Notes: a model not told the origin generated them from the sequence alone. A stretch of DNA of 42,676 nt from Collinsella sp. (GCA_019419645.1 DXZN01000010.1:1-42676); one strand, 5' to 3'; numbered from the stretch's first letter, positions 31,886-40,308 are shown. Numbers and translations are program-made.

Positions 31886-34600
31886 CTACTCGGTACGGGC
31901 AACCTGGTCGATACGATAACCCTCGATCTGGTCGCCGGGCTTGATGTCCTGGTAGTTCTCCAGGCCAATGCCGCCCTCGGAACCGCTCTTGAGGCTCTTG
32001 GCCTCGTCCTTGTAGTGACGCATCGAGGCGATCTTGCCGTTGAAGACCACGATGCCGTCGCGCACCAGACGCACGGAATCGGTCGCGGCGATCTCGCCCT
32101 CTTCGACGCGGACACCGGCGGCGATACCGACTTTGGGCACCTTAAAGGTGTCAAGGACGGTCGCGGTACCCGTGGAGACCTCGACCTCGGTGGGCTTGAG
32201 CATGCCGATACGGGCAGCGTCGAGCTCCTCGAGGCACTTGTAGATGACGTCGTAGCAACGGATCTCGACGCCCTCGCGCTCGGCGGCGGAGCGGGCCTTA
32301 CCGTCGGGACGGACGCCAAAGCCGATGATGATGGCGTTGGAGGCGTCGGCCAGGACGACGTCGGTCTCGTTGATGGCACCAACGGCGGAGTGGATCGTGT
32401 TGATGCGGACCTCGGACTGATCCATCTTGTCGAGCGAATCCTGAAGGGCCTCGATGGAACCCTGGACGTCGGCCTTGATGATGAGGTTGAGCTCCTTGAC
32501 CTCGGCGTCTGCAATGGTCTCGAAGAGATTCTCGAGCGTGACGTGCTTGACGCGGCTCTGCTCCTCGATACGGGCCTTGAGCGAACGCTCGTCGGCAAGG
32601 GCGCGAGCCTCGCGCTCGTCCTCGAACACGCGGAACTCGTCACCGGCGTTGGGCACGGACTGCAGGCCCAGAATCTCGACGGCGTCGGAGGGACCGGCCT
32701 CGGAGACGGCGCGGCCCTTGGGGTCGAGCATGGCGCGGACGCGGCCGTAGGTAAGGCCGGCGACCAGCGTATCGCCCACGTGCAGGGTACCGCGGGTCAC
32801 GAGCACGGTAGCGACCGAGCCGCGGCCCTTGTCGAGCTTGGCCTCGAGGACGTTGCCGGAGGCAAAGGTGTCCGGGTTGGCCTTGAGCTCGAGCACATCT
32901 GCCTGGAGCAGCACGGTCTCGAGCAGATCGTCGATACCGATCTTCTGCTTCGCCGAGATGTTGACGAACATGTTCTGTCCGCCCCACTCCTCGGGGATGA
33001 CACCGTACTCGGTGAGCTCCTGGCGCACGCGGTCGGGGTTGGCACCAGGCTTATCAATCTTGTTGACGGCGACGACGATGGGAACGCCGGCGGCCTTGGC
33101 GTGGTTGATCGACTCGATGGTCTGGGGCATGACGCCGTCGTCGGCAGCCACGATCAGGATGACGATGTCGGTCACCTTGGCGCCGCGGGCACGCATGGCC
33201 GTAAAGGTGGCGTGACCGGGGGTATCGATGAAGGTGATCTTGCGGTCGTTGATCATGACCTGCGAAGCGCCGATGGCCTGGGTAATGCCGCCCGCCTCGC
33301 CGGCAGCGACGCCGGTGTGACGGATGGCGTCGAGCAGGCTCGTCTTGCCGTGGTCGACGTGACCCATGACGGTGACGACCGGGGCGCGCGGCTTAAGGTC
33401 GGCGGGATCGTCGTAGAACGAGAAGGTGTTCTCCTCCTCGGGGGTGATGATCTTGATCTGACGGCCCAAGTCGTCGGCAACGAGCTCGACAAGGTCGTCG
33501 GACATGGACTGCGTCATGGTAAGCGGCGTACCCAGCAGGAACAGGCGCTTGATGATGTCGTTGGCCGGAACGTCGAGCGCCTCGGCGAGCTCCTGGACGG
33601 TAACGCCCTGGGAGACCTTGATGGCGTCGAGGTCCTCGGGGTTCACGCCCTGGGCCAGCGCCTCCTCAATCTTGCGCTCTTCCTGAGCCTTTGCGGCCTC
33701 GCGCTCGCGCTTCTCCTTGCGCTTTTTGCGACGACCAGTGGACTCGCGAGAGGCCTCCTCGACGGCGGCACGAGCCTCCTCGAGCACCTTCTCACGGCTG
33801 TACTCCTCGGCCTCGCGAGCCATGCGGCTGTAGTGGTCCTCTTCGTTGTTGTGACCGCCCTTGCGCTTCTTGCCCTTGCCCTGCTTGTCGGGGTTGGGGA
33901 AGTCCATGCCGGCAGCGACGTTGTTGCTGGCGTTGGTGCGATGGCTGTGCGGACGACTCTCGGAGGCGTTGCGCTCGGAGTTGTTGTCGGAGGCGTTACG
34001 ATCGTTACGACGGCCACCGCGGCGGTCATTGTTGCCGCCACGACGGTTACCGCGCTCGGCGGCGCGCTCGGCCTTGGCCTTGTCCTCGGCGTCCTTCTTC
34101 TCCTTGAGCACGGTCTCCTGTGCGGCGATCTGGTCGAGCAGCGAACGGAAGCGCGAACCGGAGTCGGAAGCGGGAACGGCGCGGCGCTGGGCCTCGCGGG
34201 CAGCCTCCTCCTTCTCGCGAGCAAGGCGCTCCTGCTCGGCCTTCTTCTTGGCCTCGGCCTCGGCGCGGGCAGCCTCCTCGGCAGCCTGGGCTGCGGCAAA
34301 CTGGCGGCGCTCCTCCTCGCGTGCCTTCTCGGCGGCGATGCGCTCGCGCTCGGCCTCGGCGGCGCGGGCAGCTTCCTCGGCGGCAGCTGCCTGCTCCTCG
34401 GCCTGCTTCGCGGCCTCGACTTCCTGAGCGCGGGCCTCGATCACCGAGGCAAGCTGCTTGCGGACCATGGCGACATAGGCGTCCTCCAAGGTGGAGGAAG
34501 CGGACTTAGCGGGAATCTTCATATCGGCGAGATGACCCATCAGTTCCTTGGAGGTCATGCCGAACTCTTTGGCCAGGGTGGACACACGGACTTTTGCCAT
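31886..34600 (-). CDS. infB: translation initiation factor IF-2
   Basis: GTPase that brings initiator tRNA to the 30S subunit and promotes subunit joining. The 904-aa protein starts with an IF2 N-domain (MAKVRVSTLAKEFGMTSKEL). A long Ala/Glu/Arg-rich coiled coil (about 50-140) and Arg/Asn/Gly-rich linker (180-250) follow. A second N-domain copy (VTVQELAEALDVPANDIIKRLF, 333-354) precedes the G domain with GHVDHGKT (413-420), DTPGH and NKID. Domains II-IV, including the C2 tRNA-binding domain, follow. It lies 91 bp after nusA, with two short hairpins and no ylxR gene in the gap. Confidence 0.97.
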   Translation of the reverse strand: MAKVRVSTLAKEFGMTSKELMGHLADMKIPAKSASSTLEDAYVAMVRKQLASVIEARAQEVEAAKQAEEQAAAAEEAARAAEAERERIAAEKAREEERRQFAAAQAAEEAARAEAEAKKKAEQERLAREKEEAAREAQRRAVPASDSGSRFRSLLDQIAAQETVLKEKKDAEDKAKAERAAERGNRRGGNNDRRGGRRNDRNASDNNSERNASESRPHSHRTNASNNVAAGMDFPNPDKQGKGKKRKGGHNNEEDHYSRMAREAEEYSREKVLEEARAAVEEASRESTGRRKKRKEKREREAAKAQEERKIEEALAQGVNPEDLDAIKVSQGVTVQELAEALDVPANDIIKRLFLLGTPLTMTQSMSDDLVELVADDLGRQIKIITPEEENTFSFYDDPADLKPRAPVVTVMGHVDHGKTSLLDAIRHTGVAAGEAGGITQAIGASQVMINDRKITFIDTPGHATFTAMRARGAKVTDIVILIVAADDGVMPQTIESINHAKAAGVPIVVAVNKIDKPGANPDRVRQELTEYGVIPEEWGGQNMFVNISAKQKIGIDDLLETVLLQADVLELKANPDTFASGNVLEAKLDKGRGSVATVLVTRGTLHVGDTLVAGLTYGRVRAMLDPKGRAVSEAGPSDAVEILGLQSVPNAGDEFRVFEDEREARALADERSLKARIEEQSRVKHVTLENLFETIADAEVKELNLIIKADVQGSIEALQDSLDKMDQSEVRINTIHSAVGAINETDVVLADASNAIIIGFGVRPDGKARSAAEREGVEIRCYDVIYKCLEELDAARIGMLKPTEVEVSTGTATVLDTFKVPKVGIAAGVRVEEGEIAATDSVRLVRDGIVVFNGKIASMRHYKDEAKSLKSGSEGGIGLENYQDIKPGDQIEGYRIDQVARTE

Positions 34601-34621
34601 ATGACTTCACCTACCCTTTCT

Positions 34622-34682
34622 GGCACCTTGGGTGCCTAGAGACTGAACGAGCGTGGGAGATGCGCCGGGACCCGCCCGGCGC
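34622..34682 (-). repeat. two hairpins in the nusA-infB gap
   Basis: GGCACC/GGTGCC (34622-34627 with 34631-34636) and GCGCCGGG/CCCGGCGC (34662-34669 with 34675-34682, 5-base loop). No T-runs follow. They occupy the gap where ylxR and often rplGA lie in other bacteria. They may affect infB translation or mRNA processing. Confidence 0.5.
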
Positions 34683-34691
34683 GACCGCGCG

Positions 34692-35939
34692 CTAGATCAG
34701 GTCCTCCGCATCATCGAAGGCGTCGGTGTCGTGGACACCGCAGAAACGGGAGCCGGGACGGGCCTGGTTGCGGCACTGGATGCCGTCCTCGGACACGTAC
34801 TCGCAGCGACGGACGTCGTCGTCCTCCTCGTCACCGATCAAGTCGGCGGCGGGCTCCTCGTGAACGGGGACGTTCTTGAGGATGTCGGCGGCAAGGGTCT
34901 CAGACTTGATGTCGATGTGCCAGCCGGTCAGACGGGCGGCGAGGCGGGCGTTCTGGCCCTCCTTGCCGATGGCGAGCGAAAGCTGGTCGTCGGGCACGAT
35001 AACGCCGGCGTAGGCCTTCTCCTCGTCGATGAGGACGCGGGTGACCTTGGCGGGCGACAGGGCGTTGGCGACGTAGACGGCCGGATCGGCATCCCACAGG
35101 ATGACGTCGACGCGCTCGCCGCGAAGCTCGCCTACGACGGCACGAACACGGCTGCCCTTGGGACCGACGCAGGCGCCCACGGGATCCAGGCGATCGTCGA
35201 GCGAGTGGACGGCGACCTTGGAGCGCTGGCCGGGCTCGCGGGCGATCGACTTGATCTGGACGGTGCCCTCATAGATCTCGGGCACCTCCTGCTCAAACAG
35301 ACGACGCATGAGCTCGGGATGGGTGCGGGAGATGACGATCGGCGGACGGCTGTGCTCGCCGCGAACCGGCTGCAGGTTGGAGTTGGGGTCGCGGACGTCG
35401 ATGATCACGGCCTTGATGTGCTGGTTGTGCAGATAGCGCTCGCCCATCGGACGCTCGTTGCGCTCGTTCTCGTAACGACGCTGGTCAAAATGCGGCAGCT
35501 CGGCCTCGACGCCATCGCGGATCTTGACGATCGTGAAGTCGGGCGTGGACTGCAGCACGGTACCGCTGATGAGGTCACCGATACGGCCGGAGAACTCCTC
35601 GTAGATCTGCTCGCGGGCGGAGTTGCGCACGATGGCGTTGATCTCGGCCTTGGCGTGCTGGGCGGCGATGCGGCTCGTGTTCTTGGGGGTGACGTCGATC
35701 TCCTCGAACTCGGTGAAGTTGCCCTCCTCGTCCATGGAATCGTCGATCGGCTCCAGACGGTAGACGTAGATCTTGCCGGTGGTGCGGTCGATGGTCACCT
35801 TGGCGCCCCACTCAAGATGCAAGATCTCGGCATAGCTCTTGGCGAGCGACTGCTCCAGGCGGTCGATCAGGTAGAGCTGGTCGATGTGCCTCTCCTGGCA
35901 AAGCTCCATCAGGGCGGACATCATGTCGGATGCTGCCAT
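34692..35939 (-). CDS. nusA: transcription termination/antitermination protein NusA with C-terminal zinc-finger-like tail
   Basis: RNA polymerase-associated factor controlling pausing, termination and antitermination. The 415-aa protein has the NusA N-terminal domain (about 1-125), an S1 domain (GRIGDLISGTVLQ, about 128-200), and two KH domains (DPVGACVGPKGSRVRAVVGEL; DDQLSLAIGKEGQNARLAARLTGW). There are no acidic repeats. The last 37 residues form an unusual tail, C379-x9-C389-x10-C400-x2-H403, in a RRCEYVSEDGIQC...GSRFCGVH context. This resembles small zinc-binding modules and is followed by an acidic end. It starts 1 bp after the rimP stop, with AAGGAAGG upstream. The YlxR gene normally next in line is absent. 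Confidence 0.95.
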   Translation of the reverse strand: MAASDMMSALMELCQERHIDQLYLIDRLEQSLAKSYAEILHLEWGAKVTIDRTTGKIYVYRLEPIDDSMDEEGNFTEFEEIDVTPKNTSRIAAQHAKAEINAIVRNSAREQIYEEFSGRIGDLISGTVLQSTPDFTIVKIRDGVEAELPHFDQRRYENERNERPMGERYLHNQHIKAVIIDVRDPNSNLQPVRGEHSRPPIVISRTHPELMRRLFEQEVPEIYEGTVQIKSIAREPGQRSKVAVHSLDDRLDPVGACVGPKGSRVRAVVGELRGERVDVILWDADPAVYVANALSPAKVTRVLIDEEKAYAGVIVPDDQLSLAIGKEGQNARLAARLTGWHIDIKSETLAADILKNVPVHEEPAADLIGDEEDDDVRRCEYVSEDGIQCRNQARPGSRFCGVHDTDAFDDAEDLI

Positions 35940-35940
35940 G

Positions 35941-36435
35941 TTAGTTTCCTTCCTTCGCGGGCTTGAAGTCGTAGGTGGGCTTCAACTTACACTTTTTAAC
36001 ATCAGAGAAATCGAGGGTGACGGACTCGCCGTCCTCGAGCTCGAGGGTCACGTTCGTCTCGGTCGCGGCGGCAATCTTGCCGGAGTACTTGCGACGGCCC
36101 TCGGTGGCGGTGGAGGTGAGCTCGCAGTCCTCACCCACAAAGCGGGCAAAGTCGCGCGGGCGGCGCAGCGGGCGCGCCATACCCGGGCTCGACACCTCGA
36201 GCGTGTAGCTCGAAGAAATAGGGTCGAGCTCCTCAATCACATCGCCGACCCACTTGGTGTTGGCCGTGACGTCGTTGAGCGACAGGCTCTGGCCCTCGGC
36301 ACCCTCGATACGCACGCGCACGCAGGGGGCCTTGGTGGCGCCCACGAGCTCGACGTCGACGATGTCGACATCGTGCTGGGGAGCGACGGCCTCGAGCGCG
36401 TCGATGATCGCCTGCTCGGTCTTGGTCTTGACCAT
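35941..36435 (-). CDS. rimP: ribosome maturation factor RimP
   Basis: Needed for 30S subunit maturation. The 164-aa protein has an N-terminal alpha/beta domain (VDIVDVELVGATKAPCVRVRIEG) and a YLEVSSPG-like signature (YTLEVSSPGMARPLRRP). A C-terminal SH3-like domain follows (LTSTATEGRRKYSGKIAA...LDFSDVKKCKLKPTY). The ATG at 36435 is chosen for its GGAGG seven bases upstream. The frame stays open further upstream, but that stretch covers the terminator hairpin and promoter. It is the first gene of the nusA-infB operon. Confidence 0.95.
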   Translation of the reverse strand: MVKTKTEQAIIDALEAVAPQHDVDIVDVELVGATKAPCVRVRIEGAEGQSLSLNDVTANTKWVGDVIEELDPISSSYTLEVSSPGMARPLRRPRDFARFVGEDCELTSTATEGRRKYSGKIAAATETNVTLELEDGESVTLDFSDVKKCKLKPTYDFKPAKEGN

Positions 36436-36458
36436 TGCGGCACCTCCATCCATACAAA

Positions 36459-36488
36459 AAAGAAGCGGGGCCGAAACCCCACTTCTTT
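36459..36488 (-). terminator. terminator-like hairpin in the rimP leader (attenuator candidate)
   Basis: AAAGAAG (36459-36465) pairs with CTTCTTT (36482-36488), and GGGG with CCCC inside across one mismatch, with a 6-base loop. On the minus strand the stem is followed by a run of T (36455-36461 in A form). It lies between the predicted rimP promoter and the rimP ribosome-binding site, so it is placed to attenuate the whole operon. Confidence 0.75.
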
Positions 36489-36513
36489 CAATTACAACTT
36501 CATTTGCAAGCAA

Positions 36514-36542
36514 ACTATACCAATAGCTGCGGAAACGCGCAA
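36514..36542 (-). promoter_or_regulatory. promoter of the rimP-nusA-infB operon
   Basis: On the minus strand: TTGCGC (36537-36542), a 17-bp spacer and TATAGT (36514-36519), near-consensus sigma-70 boxes. The start would be at about 36507, giving a leader of about 70 bases that holds the hairpin at 36459-36488. Confidence 0.8.
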
Positions 36543-36805
36543 GCACAGTACGAATCTGCAGGTCAGCGTGCGCACAGGTTCTCCACAAGAAGAGGACAAT
36601 TGACCGAAGAGCCCCATGCGGAGCAACCTCAACAGCCCCAAAACGGGCCATGCGTCCCAGCGTGCCGACCGAATCGGGCCCTATGGGCATTCCATCCCTG
36701 GGCGCACATCGGCCAGACTAGAGCCGAGAGGCATTCTGTAGCGAGAAAGCCTGCCGCACGCATTGACCGCACAACCTTCCAGCATCTCTACGGCAAGGAG
36801 GATCC
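36543..36805. other. non-coding spacer between rimP promoter and lipoprotein gene
   Basis: No gene is supported here. Open frames cross it on both strands but lack starts, ribosome-binding sites or recognisable protein sequence. A TTGACC (36773 region) precedes the lipoprotein gene but has no good -10 partner. The ribosome-binding site AAGGAGG is at 36796-36802. Confidence 0.5.
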
Positions 36806-37378
36806 ATGGAACGCCTAGGCACCCTCTGCGCGACCGCGCTCGTCGTCGCTGCCTGCTCGTTCGCTCTGACGGGCTGCAACAACATCGATGGCAAAACCGG
36901 AACATGCGAACCGGATCGTGGCAGCACCAAAGCCATCGAGAAAACCGAACCCCCGGTAAGCTTCGACAAAATAGACGAAGACATCGACGATCCCCAGGGC
37001 TTAGGTCCCGACCCTCAAGAACAGTTCCCTATCGACCTTGATGCAGACGAGAACGTCCATGTTACCTGCGTGGGCAAGGACACCGACGGCTACGGCGACG
37101 CCGCGCTCGTCTTTACGGTAACCAACAACACCGGTGTCGACATGATGTTTGGCGATGTGGACTCCTACGCCTACGTCAACGGCGTGGTCCGCGATGTGCG
37201 CATGCGCCAGCAGGTCGCAGCAGGCGAGGAAACGCGCGCCATGCTCACCTTTGTAGGCACCTTCGACGACCCGGACTTTAATGTGAACAACGACCTCAAC
37301 GACATCTACCTCAACATTTGGATGATCGAGGAGCAAACGGGCAATGTTTACTTTAGGGACCTGGTACACATCCCGTAG
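36806..37378 (+). CDS. small secreted lipoprotein, unknown function
   Basis: A 190-aa predicted lipoprotein. A signal peptide with hydrophobic core LCATALVVAACSFALTGC ends in a lipobox LTGC, so Cys24 would be acylated and the protein anchored outside the membrane. The following 50 residues are acidic and Pro/Asp-rich. Residues about 80-190 look like a beta-sandwich of the DUF4352/telomeric-repeat-binding-like immunoglobulin type (VTCVGKDTDGYGDAALVFTVTNNTGV, RQQVAAGEETRAMLTFVGTFDD), a fold common in Gram-positive lipoproteins. The family assignment is tentative. The start has AAGGAGG 4-5 bases upstream. It is a single-gene unit on the + strand, ending at a terminator shared with leuS. Confidence 0.85.
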   Translation: MERLGTLCATALVVAACSFALTGCNNIDGKTGTCEPDRGSTKAIEKTEPPVSFDKIDEDIDDPQGLGPDPQEQFPIDLDADENVHVTCVGKDTDGYGDAALVFTVTNNTGVDMMFGDVDSYAYVNGVVRDVRMRQQVAAGEETRAMLTFVGTFDDPDFNVNNDLNDIYLNIWMIEEQTGNVYFRDLVHIP

Positions 37379-37421
37379 AAGACGGTGCGACGCACTGACT
37401 AAGCAGGTCATACAACACAAA

Positions 37422-37457
37422 ACGAGGGACGACCCAACCGGATCGCCCCTCGTCTTT
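37422..37457. terminator. bidirectional terminator between the lipoprotein gene and leuS
   Basis: ACGAGGG (37422-37428) pairs with CCCTCGT (37447-37453), with further CGA/TCG pairing inside. CTTTTA follows on the + strand and a TTTTG run on the minus strand. It lies between convergent genes ending at 37378 and 37483. Confidence 0.85.
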
Positions 37458-37482
37458 TATGCGTCAGTTAAGTGCGCAGTGC

Positions 37483-40059
37483 TTACTTGACCACCAGGTT
37501 GACCAGCTTGCCGGGCACGCAGATGGCCTTGACGACCGTCTTACCCTCGAGCCACTTGGCGACGGCGGCCTCGGCGGCAGCCTGCATCTCCTCGTTGGAG
37601 GCGTCGCGGGCGACGTCGATGCGGCCACGGACCTTGCCGAGCACCTGGACGACGATCTGCACCGTGTCCTCGATGGACTCGGCCAAGTCGAACTCGGGCC
37701 AGGCGGCGGTGTAGGCGTTGCCCTCGCAGCCGAGGGCCTCGTGCCACAGTTCATCGGCCCAGAACGGGCAGATGGGGGCAAGGACGCTCACGATATCCTT
37801 AGCCACGCCGTAGCACAGCGCCTTGTCGCGGGCGGCACCCTCGGTGGCGTTGAGGTAGGCGCTCGCCGCGTTGACGAGCTCCATGACGGCCGAGATGGCG
37901 GTGTTGAACTGGCCGCGATCGAAGTCCTCGGTGCACTTGGCGATGGTGCGGTGACGCTCGCGATAGAGCTTCATCGCGACCTCGTCGAGCGCGGACTTGT
38001 CGAAGGCCACGTTGGCGTCGCCGGACTGGACGAGCTGCCAAACGATACGCCAGGCGCGCTTGATGAAGCGGTTGGCGCCCTCAACGGCCTTGGGGTCCCA
38101 GTCGAAGTCCTTCTCGGGCGGGGCGATAAACAGGATCGCCAGACGCATGGTGTCGGCGCCGTAGGGCTCGATGACCGAGCTCGGGGGCACGACGTTGCCC
38201 TTGGACTTGGACATGGTGTCGCCGTTCTCGTCCTTGACCATGCCCTGGCACAGCAGGTTGGTGAAGGGCTCGTCCACACTCAGCAGGCCCAGGTCGCGCA
38301 GTGCCTTGGTAAAGAAGCGGCTGTAGAGCAGGTGCAGAATGGCGTGCTCGATGCCGCCGATGTAGTTATCGACAGGCATCCAACGATCGGCAGCCTCGCG
38401 GGAGAAGGGCAGCTCGGTGTTGTGCGGGTCCGTATAGCGCAGGTAATACCAGCTGGAGCAAGTGAAGGTGTCCATGGTATCGGTCTCGCGCTTGGCCGGG
38501 CGGCCGCAGACCGGGCAGGTGGTCTCGTAGAACTCCTTGCACTCGGCGAGGGTCTCGCCGGCGCCCAGGTCCAGGTTCTCGGGCAGCGTTACCGGCAGCT
38601 GATCCTCGGGCACGGGCACGATGCCGCAGTGCTCGCAGTGGATGGCCGGGATGGGGTTGCCCCAGTAGCGCTGGCGGCTGATGAGCCAGTCGCGCAGACG
38701 GAACTCGACCTTGCGACGGCCGCAGCCCATGGCCTCAAGGTCGGCCACAATCGCAGCCTCGCCCTCGGAGTGCTTGCCGCCACGCATGCCGGTGTACTTG
38801 CCGGACTGAACGAGCGTGCCCTCGGCAGCATGGGCGCAATCCCAGTCGACGGTCTCGGCATGGAAGGTATCAATGGTCTCGCCGCTGGCCTCGACGGCAG
38901 CGCGGTCGTCATCGTCCAGGATAATCGGCACAATAGGCAGGTCGTACTTGCGGGCGAACTCAAAGTCGCGCTGGTCGCCGCAGGGAACGGCCATGACGGC
39001 GCCGGTGCCGTAGTCGGCAACGACGTAGTCGGCAACCCACACGGGGACCTTCTCGCCGTTGACCGGGTTCACCACGTAGCGGCCGGTAAAGGCACCGTGC
39101 TTCTCGAGGGTGCCCTGGGCACGCTCGACGGCGGAGATATGCTTGGAGTCCTCGACGATCTTGGTCACGGCCTCCTCGTACTCCGTACCCTCGACGAGCT
39201 CGTGCAGACGAGCGTACTCGGGGGCCAGGACAAAGAAGGAGACACCGAAGAGCGTATCGGCACGCGTGGTGAAGACGGTGATCTTGCCCTCGTCGCCCTC
39301 GATGGGCTCGCCATCCTTGTCGCACAGGGTAAAGTCGACCTCGGCGCCCTCGGAGCGACCGATCCAGTTGGCCTGCATCTGCTTGACGCGCTCGGGCCAG
39401 CCGGGGAGCTTCTCCAGATCATCGAGCAGCTCCTGGGAGTACTCAGTGATCTTGAAGTACCACTGCTCAAGGTCGCGCTTCTCGGGCTCGGTGCCGCAGC
39501 GCCAGCACTTGCCCTCGGTGACCTGCTCGTTGGCCAGAACGGTCTTGCAGGTGGGGCACCAGTTGACCGGGTTCTTCTTACGGTAGACCAGGCCCTTTTC
39601 CCACAACTTCTCAAAGATCCACTGACCCCAACGGTAATAATCGGGGCTGCAGGTCTTGACCATGCGATCCAGATCGTAGGAGAAGCCCATGCGCTTCATC
39701 GTGGCGAGCGCCTGGTCCATGTTCTTATACGTCCAGGCGGCAGCCTGCGTGTTGTGCTTGATGGCGGCGTTCTCGGCAGGCAGGCCAAAGGCGTCAAAGC
39801 CGATGGGGTGCAGAACATCGTAGCCGCGCATGCGGGCCTGACGGGCCATGGCATCGCCGATGGTATAGTTGCGCGCGTGGCCCATGTGCAGATCGCCCGA
39901 CGGATACGGGAACATCTCGAGCACGTACTTCTTGGGCTTGCTGGCGTCGGTGTCGACGGCAAAAAGGTTGGAGTCCTCCCAGGCCTTCATCCACTTGGAC
40001 TCAATGGCCTGCGCGTCGTAGGCAGGGATCTCATCCTTATGATCTGTGCAATCGCACAT
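37483..40059 (-). CDS. leuS: leucyl-tRNA synthetase
   Basis: Charges tRNA-Leu with leucine. The 858-aa class Ia enzyme has HMGH (58-61) for the HIGH signature. A zinc-binding-like insertion follows (CPTCKTVL...CWRCG). The CP1 editing domain has TTRADTLFG and GTGAVMAVPCGDQRDFEF. A second Cys cluster contains CEHCG and CPVCG. The KMSKS loop appears as TMSKS (615-619), with the first Lys replaced by Thr. An anticodon-binding domain and C-terminal tail complete it. The ATG at 40059 has AAAGGAG upstream. No T-box motif is visible in the leader; instead a long hairpin ends 24 bp before the start. Confidence 0.97.
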   Translation of the reverse strand: MCDCTDHKDEIPAYDAQAIESKWMKAWEDSNLFAVDTDASKPKKYVLEMFPYPSGDLHMGHARNYTIGDAMARQARMRGYDVLHPIGFDAFGLPAENAAIKHNTQAAAWTYKNMDQALATMKRMGFSYDLDRMVKTCSPDYYRWGQWIFEKLWEKGLVYRKKNPVNWCPTCKTVLANEQVTEGKCWRCGTEPEKRDLEQWYFKITEYSQELLDDLEKLPGWPERVKQMQANWIGRSEGAEVDFTLCDKDGEPIEGDEGKITVFTTRADTLFGVSFFVLAPEYARLHELVEGTEYEEAVTKIVEDSKHISAVERAQGTLEKHGAFTGRYVVNPVNGEKVPVWVADYVVADYGTGAVMAVPCGDQRDFEFARKYDLPIVPIILDDDDRAAVEASGETIDTFHAETVDWDCAHAAEGTLVQSGKYTGMRGGKHSEGEAAIVADLEAMGCGRRKVEFRLRDWLISRQRYWGNPIPAIHCEHCGIVPVPEDQLPVTLPENLDLGAGETLAECKEFYETTCPVCGRPAKRETDTMDTFTCSSWYYLRYTDPHNTELPFSREAADRWMPVDNYIGGIEHAILHLLYSRFFTKALRDLGLLSVDEPFTNLLCQGMVKDENGDTMSKSKGNVVPPSSVIEPYGADTMRLAILFIAPPEKDFDWDPKAVEGANRFIKRAWRIVWQLVQSGDANVAFDKSALDEVAMKLYRERHRTIAKCTEDFDRGQFNTAISAVMELVNAASAYLNATEGAARDKALCYGVAKDIVSVLAPICPFWADELWHEALGCEGNAYTAAWPEFDLAESIEDTVQIVVQVLGKVRGRIDVARDASNEEMQAAAEAAVAKWLEGKTVVKAICVPGKLVNLVVK

Positions 40060-40082
40060 ATCAGCTCCTTTAATCTTTAATG

Positions 40083-40201
40083 GGGTCGGTCGGCTTAGCT
40101 TTATTCGCTACTGCGGACAGTCCTGCGCAAGACGAAGAGCACATTAAGTGCTCTTCTTTGCGTGCGGAACTTGTAGCGAACAAAGCTAAGCCGCCCGACC
40201 C
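40083..40201. repeat. 119-bp inverted-repeat element in the leuS leader
   Basis: Arms of 28 bp (40083-40110 and 40174-40201) match at 26 positions; on the minus-strand RNA one of the two mismatches is a G-U wobble. Inside is a second hairpin, GAAGAGCAC/GTGCTCTTC (40134-40142 with 40148-40156), plus CGCAA/TTGCG pairing. On leuS mRNA it would fold into one long stem ending 24 bases before the start codon. It could be a leader RNA structure or a MITE-like insertion. Confidence 0.75.
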
Positions 40202-40235
40202 TAAGGTTAACTTGACTGATGATAGCAAATACAAC

Positions 40236-40270
40236 AAGCGAGATGTCTGCGACTTGCAGGCATCTCGCTT
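40236..40270 (-). terminator. probable guaB terminator
   Basis: AAGCGAGATG (40236-40245) pairs with CATCTCGCTT (40261-40270), extended by a G-T pair and CTGC/GCAG to a 15-bp stem with a 5-base loop. On the minus strand GTTGTATTTG follows. It is the strongest stem after guaB, about 160 bases beyond its stop. Confidence 0.65.
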
Positions 40271-40308
40271 TATCTAAATAACGTGGTTGATACTCAACCT
40301 TTATGTGC

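Noticed and set aside
32015..34639. Long + strand open frame opposite infB
   Set aside because: Same antisense codon-bias effect; the low-complexity Gly/Leu/Val translation mirrors the Ala/Glu/Arg-rich IF-2 linker.
34601..34691. Missed ylxR (DUF448) or ribosomal protein gene between nusA and infB
   Set aside because: The gap is only 91 bp with hairpins and no frame of adequate length, so no such gene is present here.
36436..36690. N-terminal extension of RimP
   Set aside because: The frame is open, but it crosses a terminator hairpin and promoter, has no ribosome-binding site, and the family starts near MVKTKTEQ.
37459..40080. Very long open frame on the + strand opposite leuS (about 870 codons)
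   Set aside because: It mirrors leuS and is explained by strong GC codon bias; its translation has no recognisable domain and is Gly/Val/Leu/Asp/His-rich as expected from a reverse frame.
40060..40300. T-box riboswitch upstream of leuS
   Set aside because: I looked for the T-box consensus (AGGGTGGNACCGCG-like) and a terminator/antiterminator pair and found neither; the region is a long hairpin of different design.
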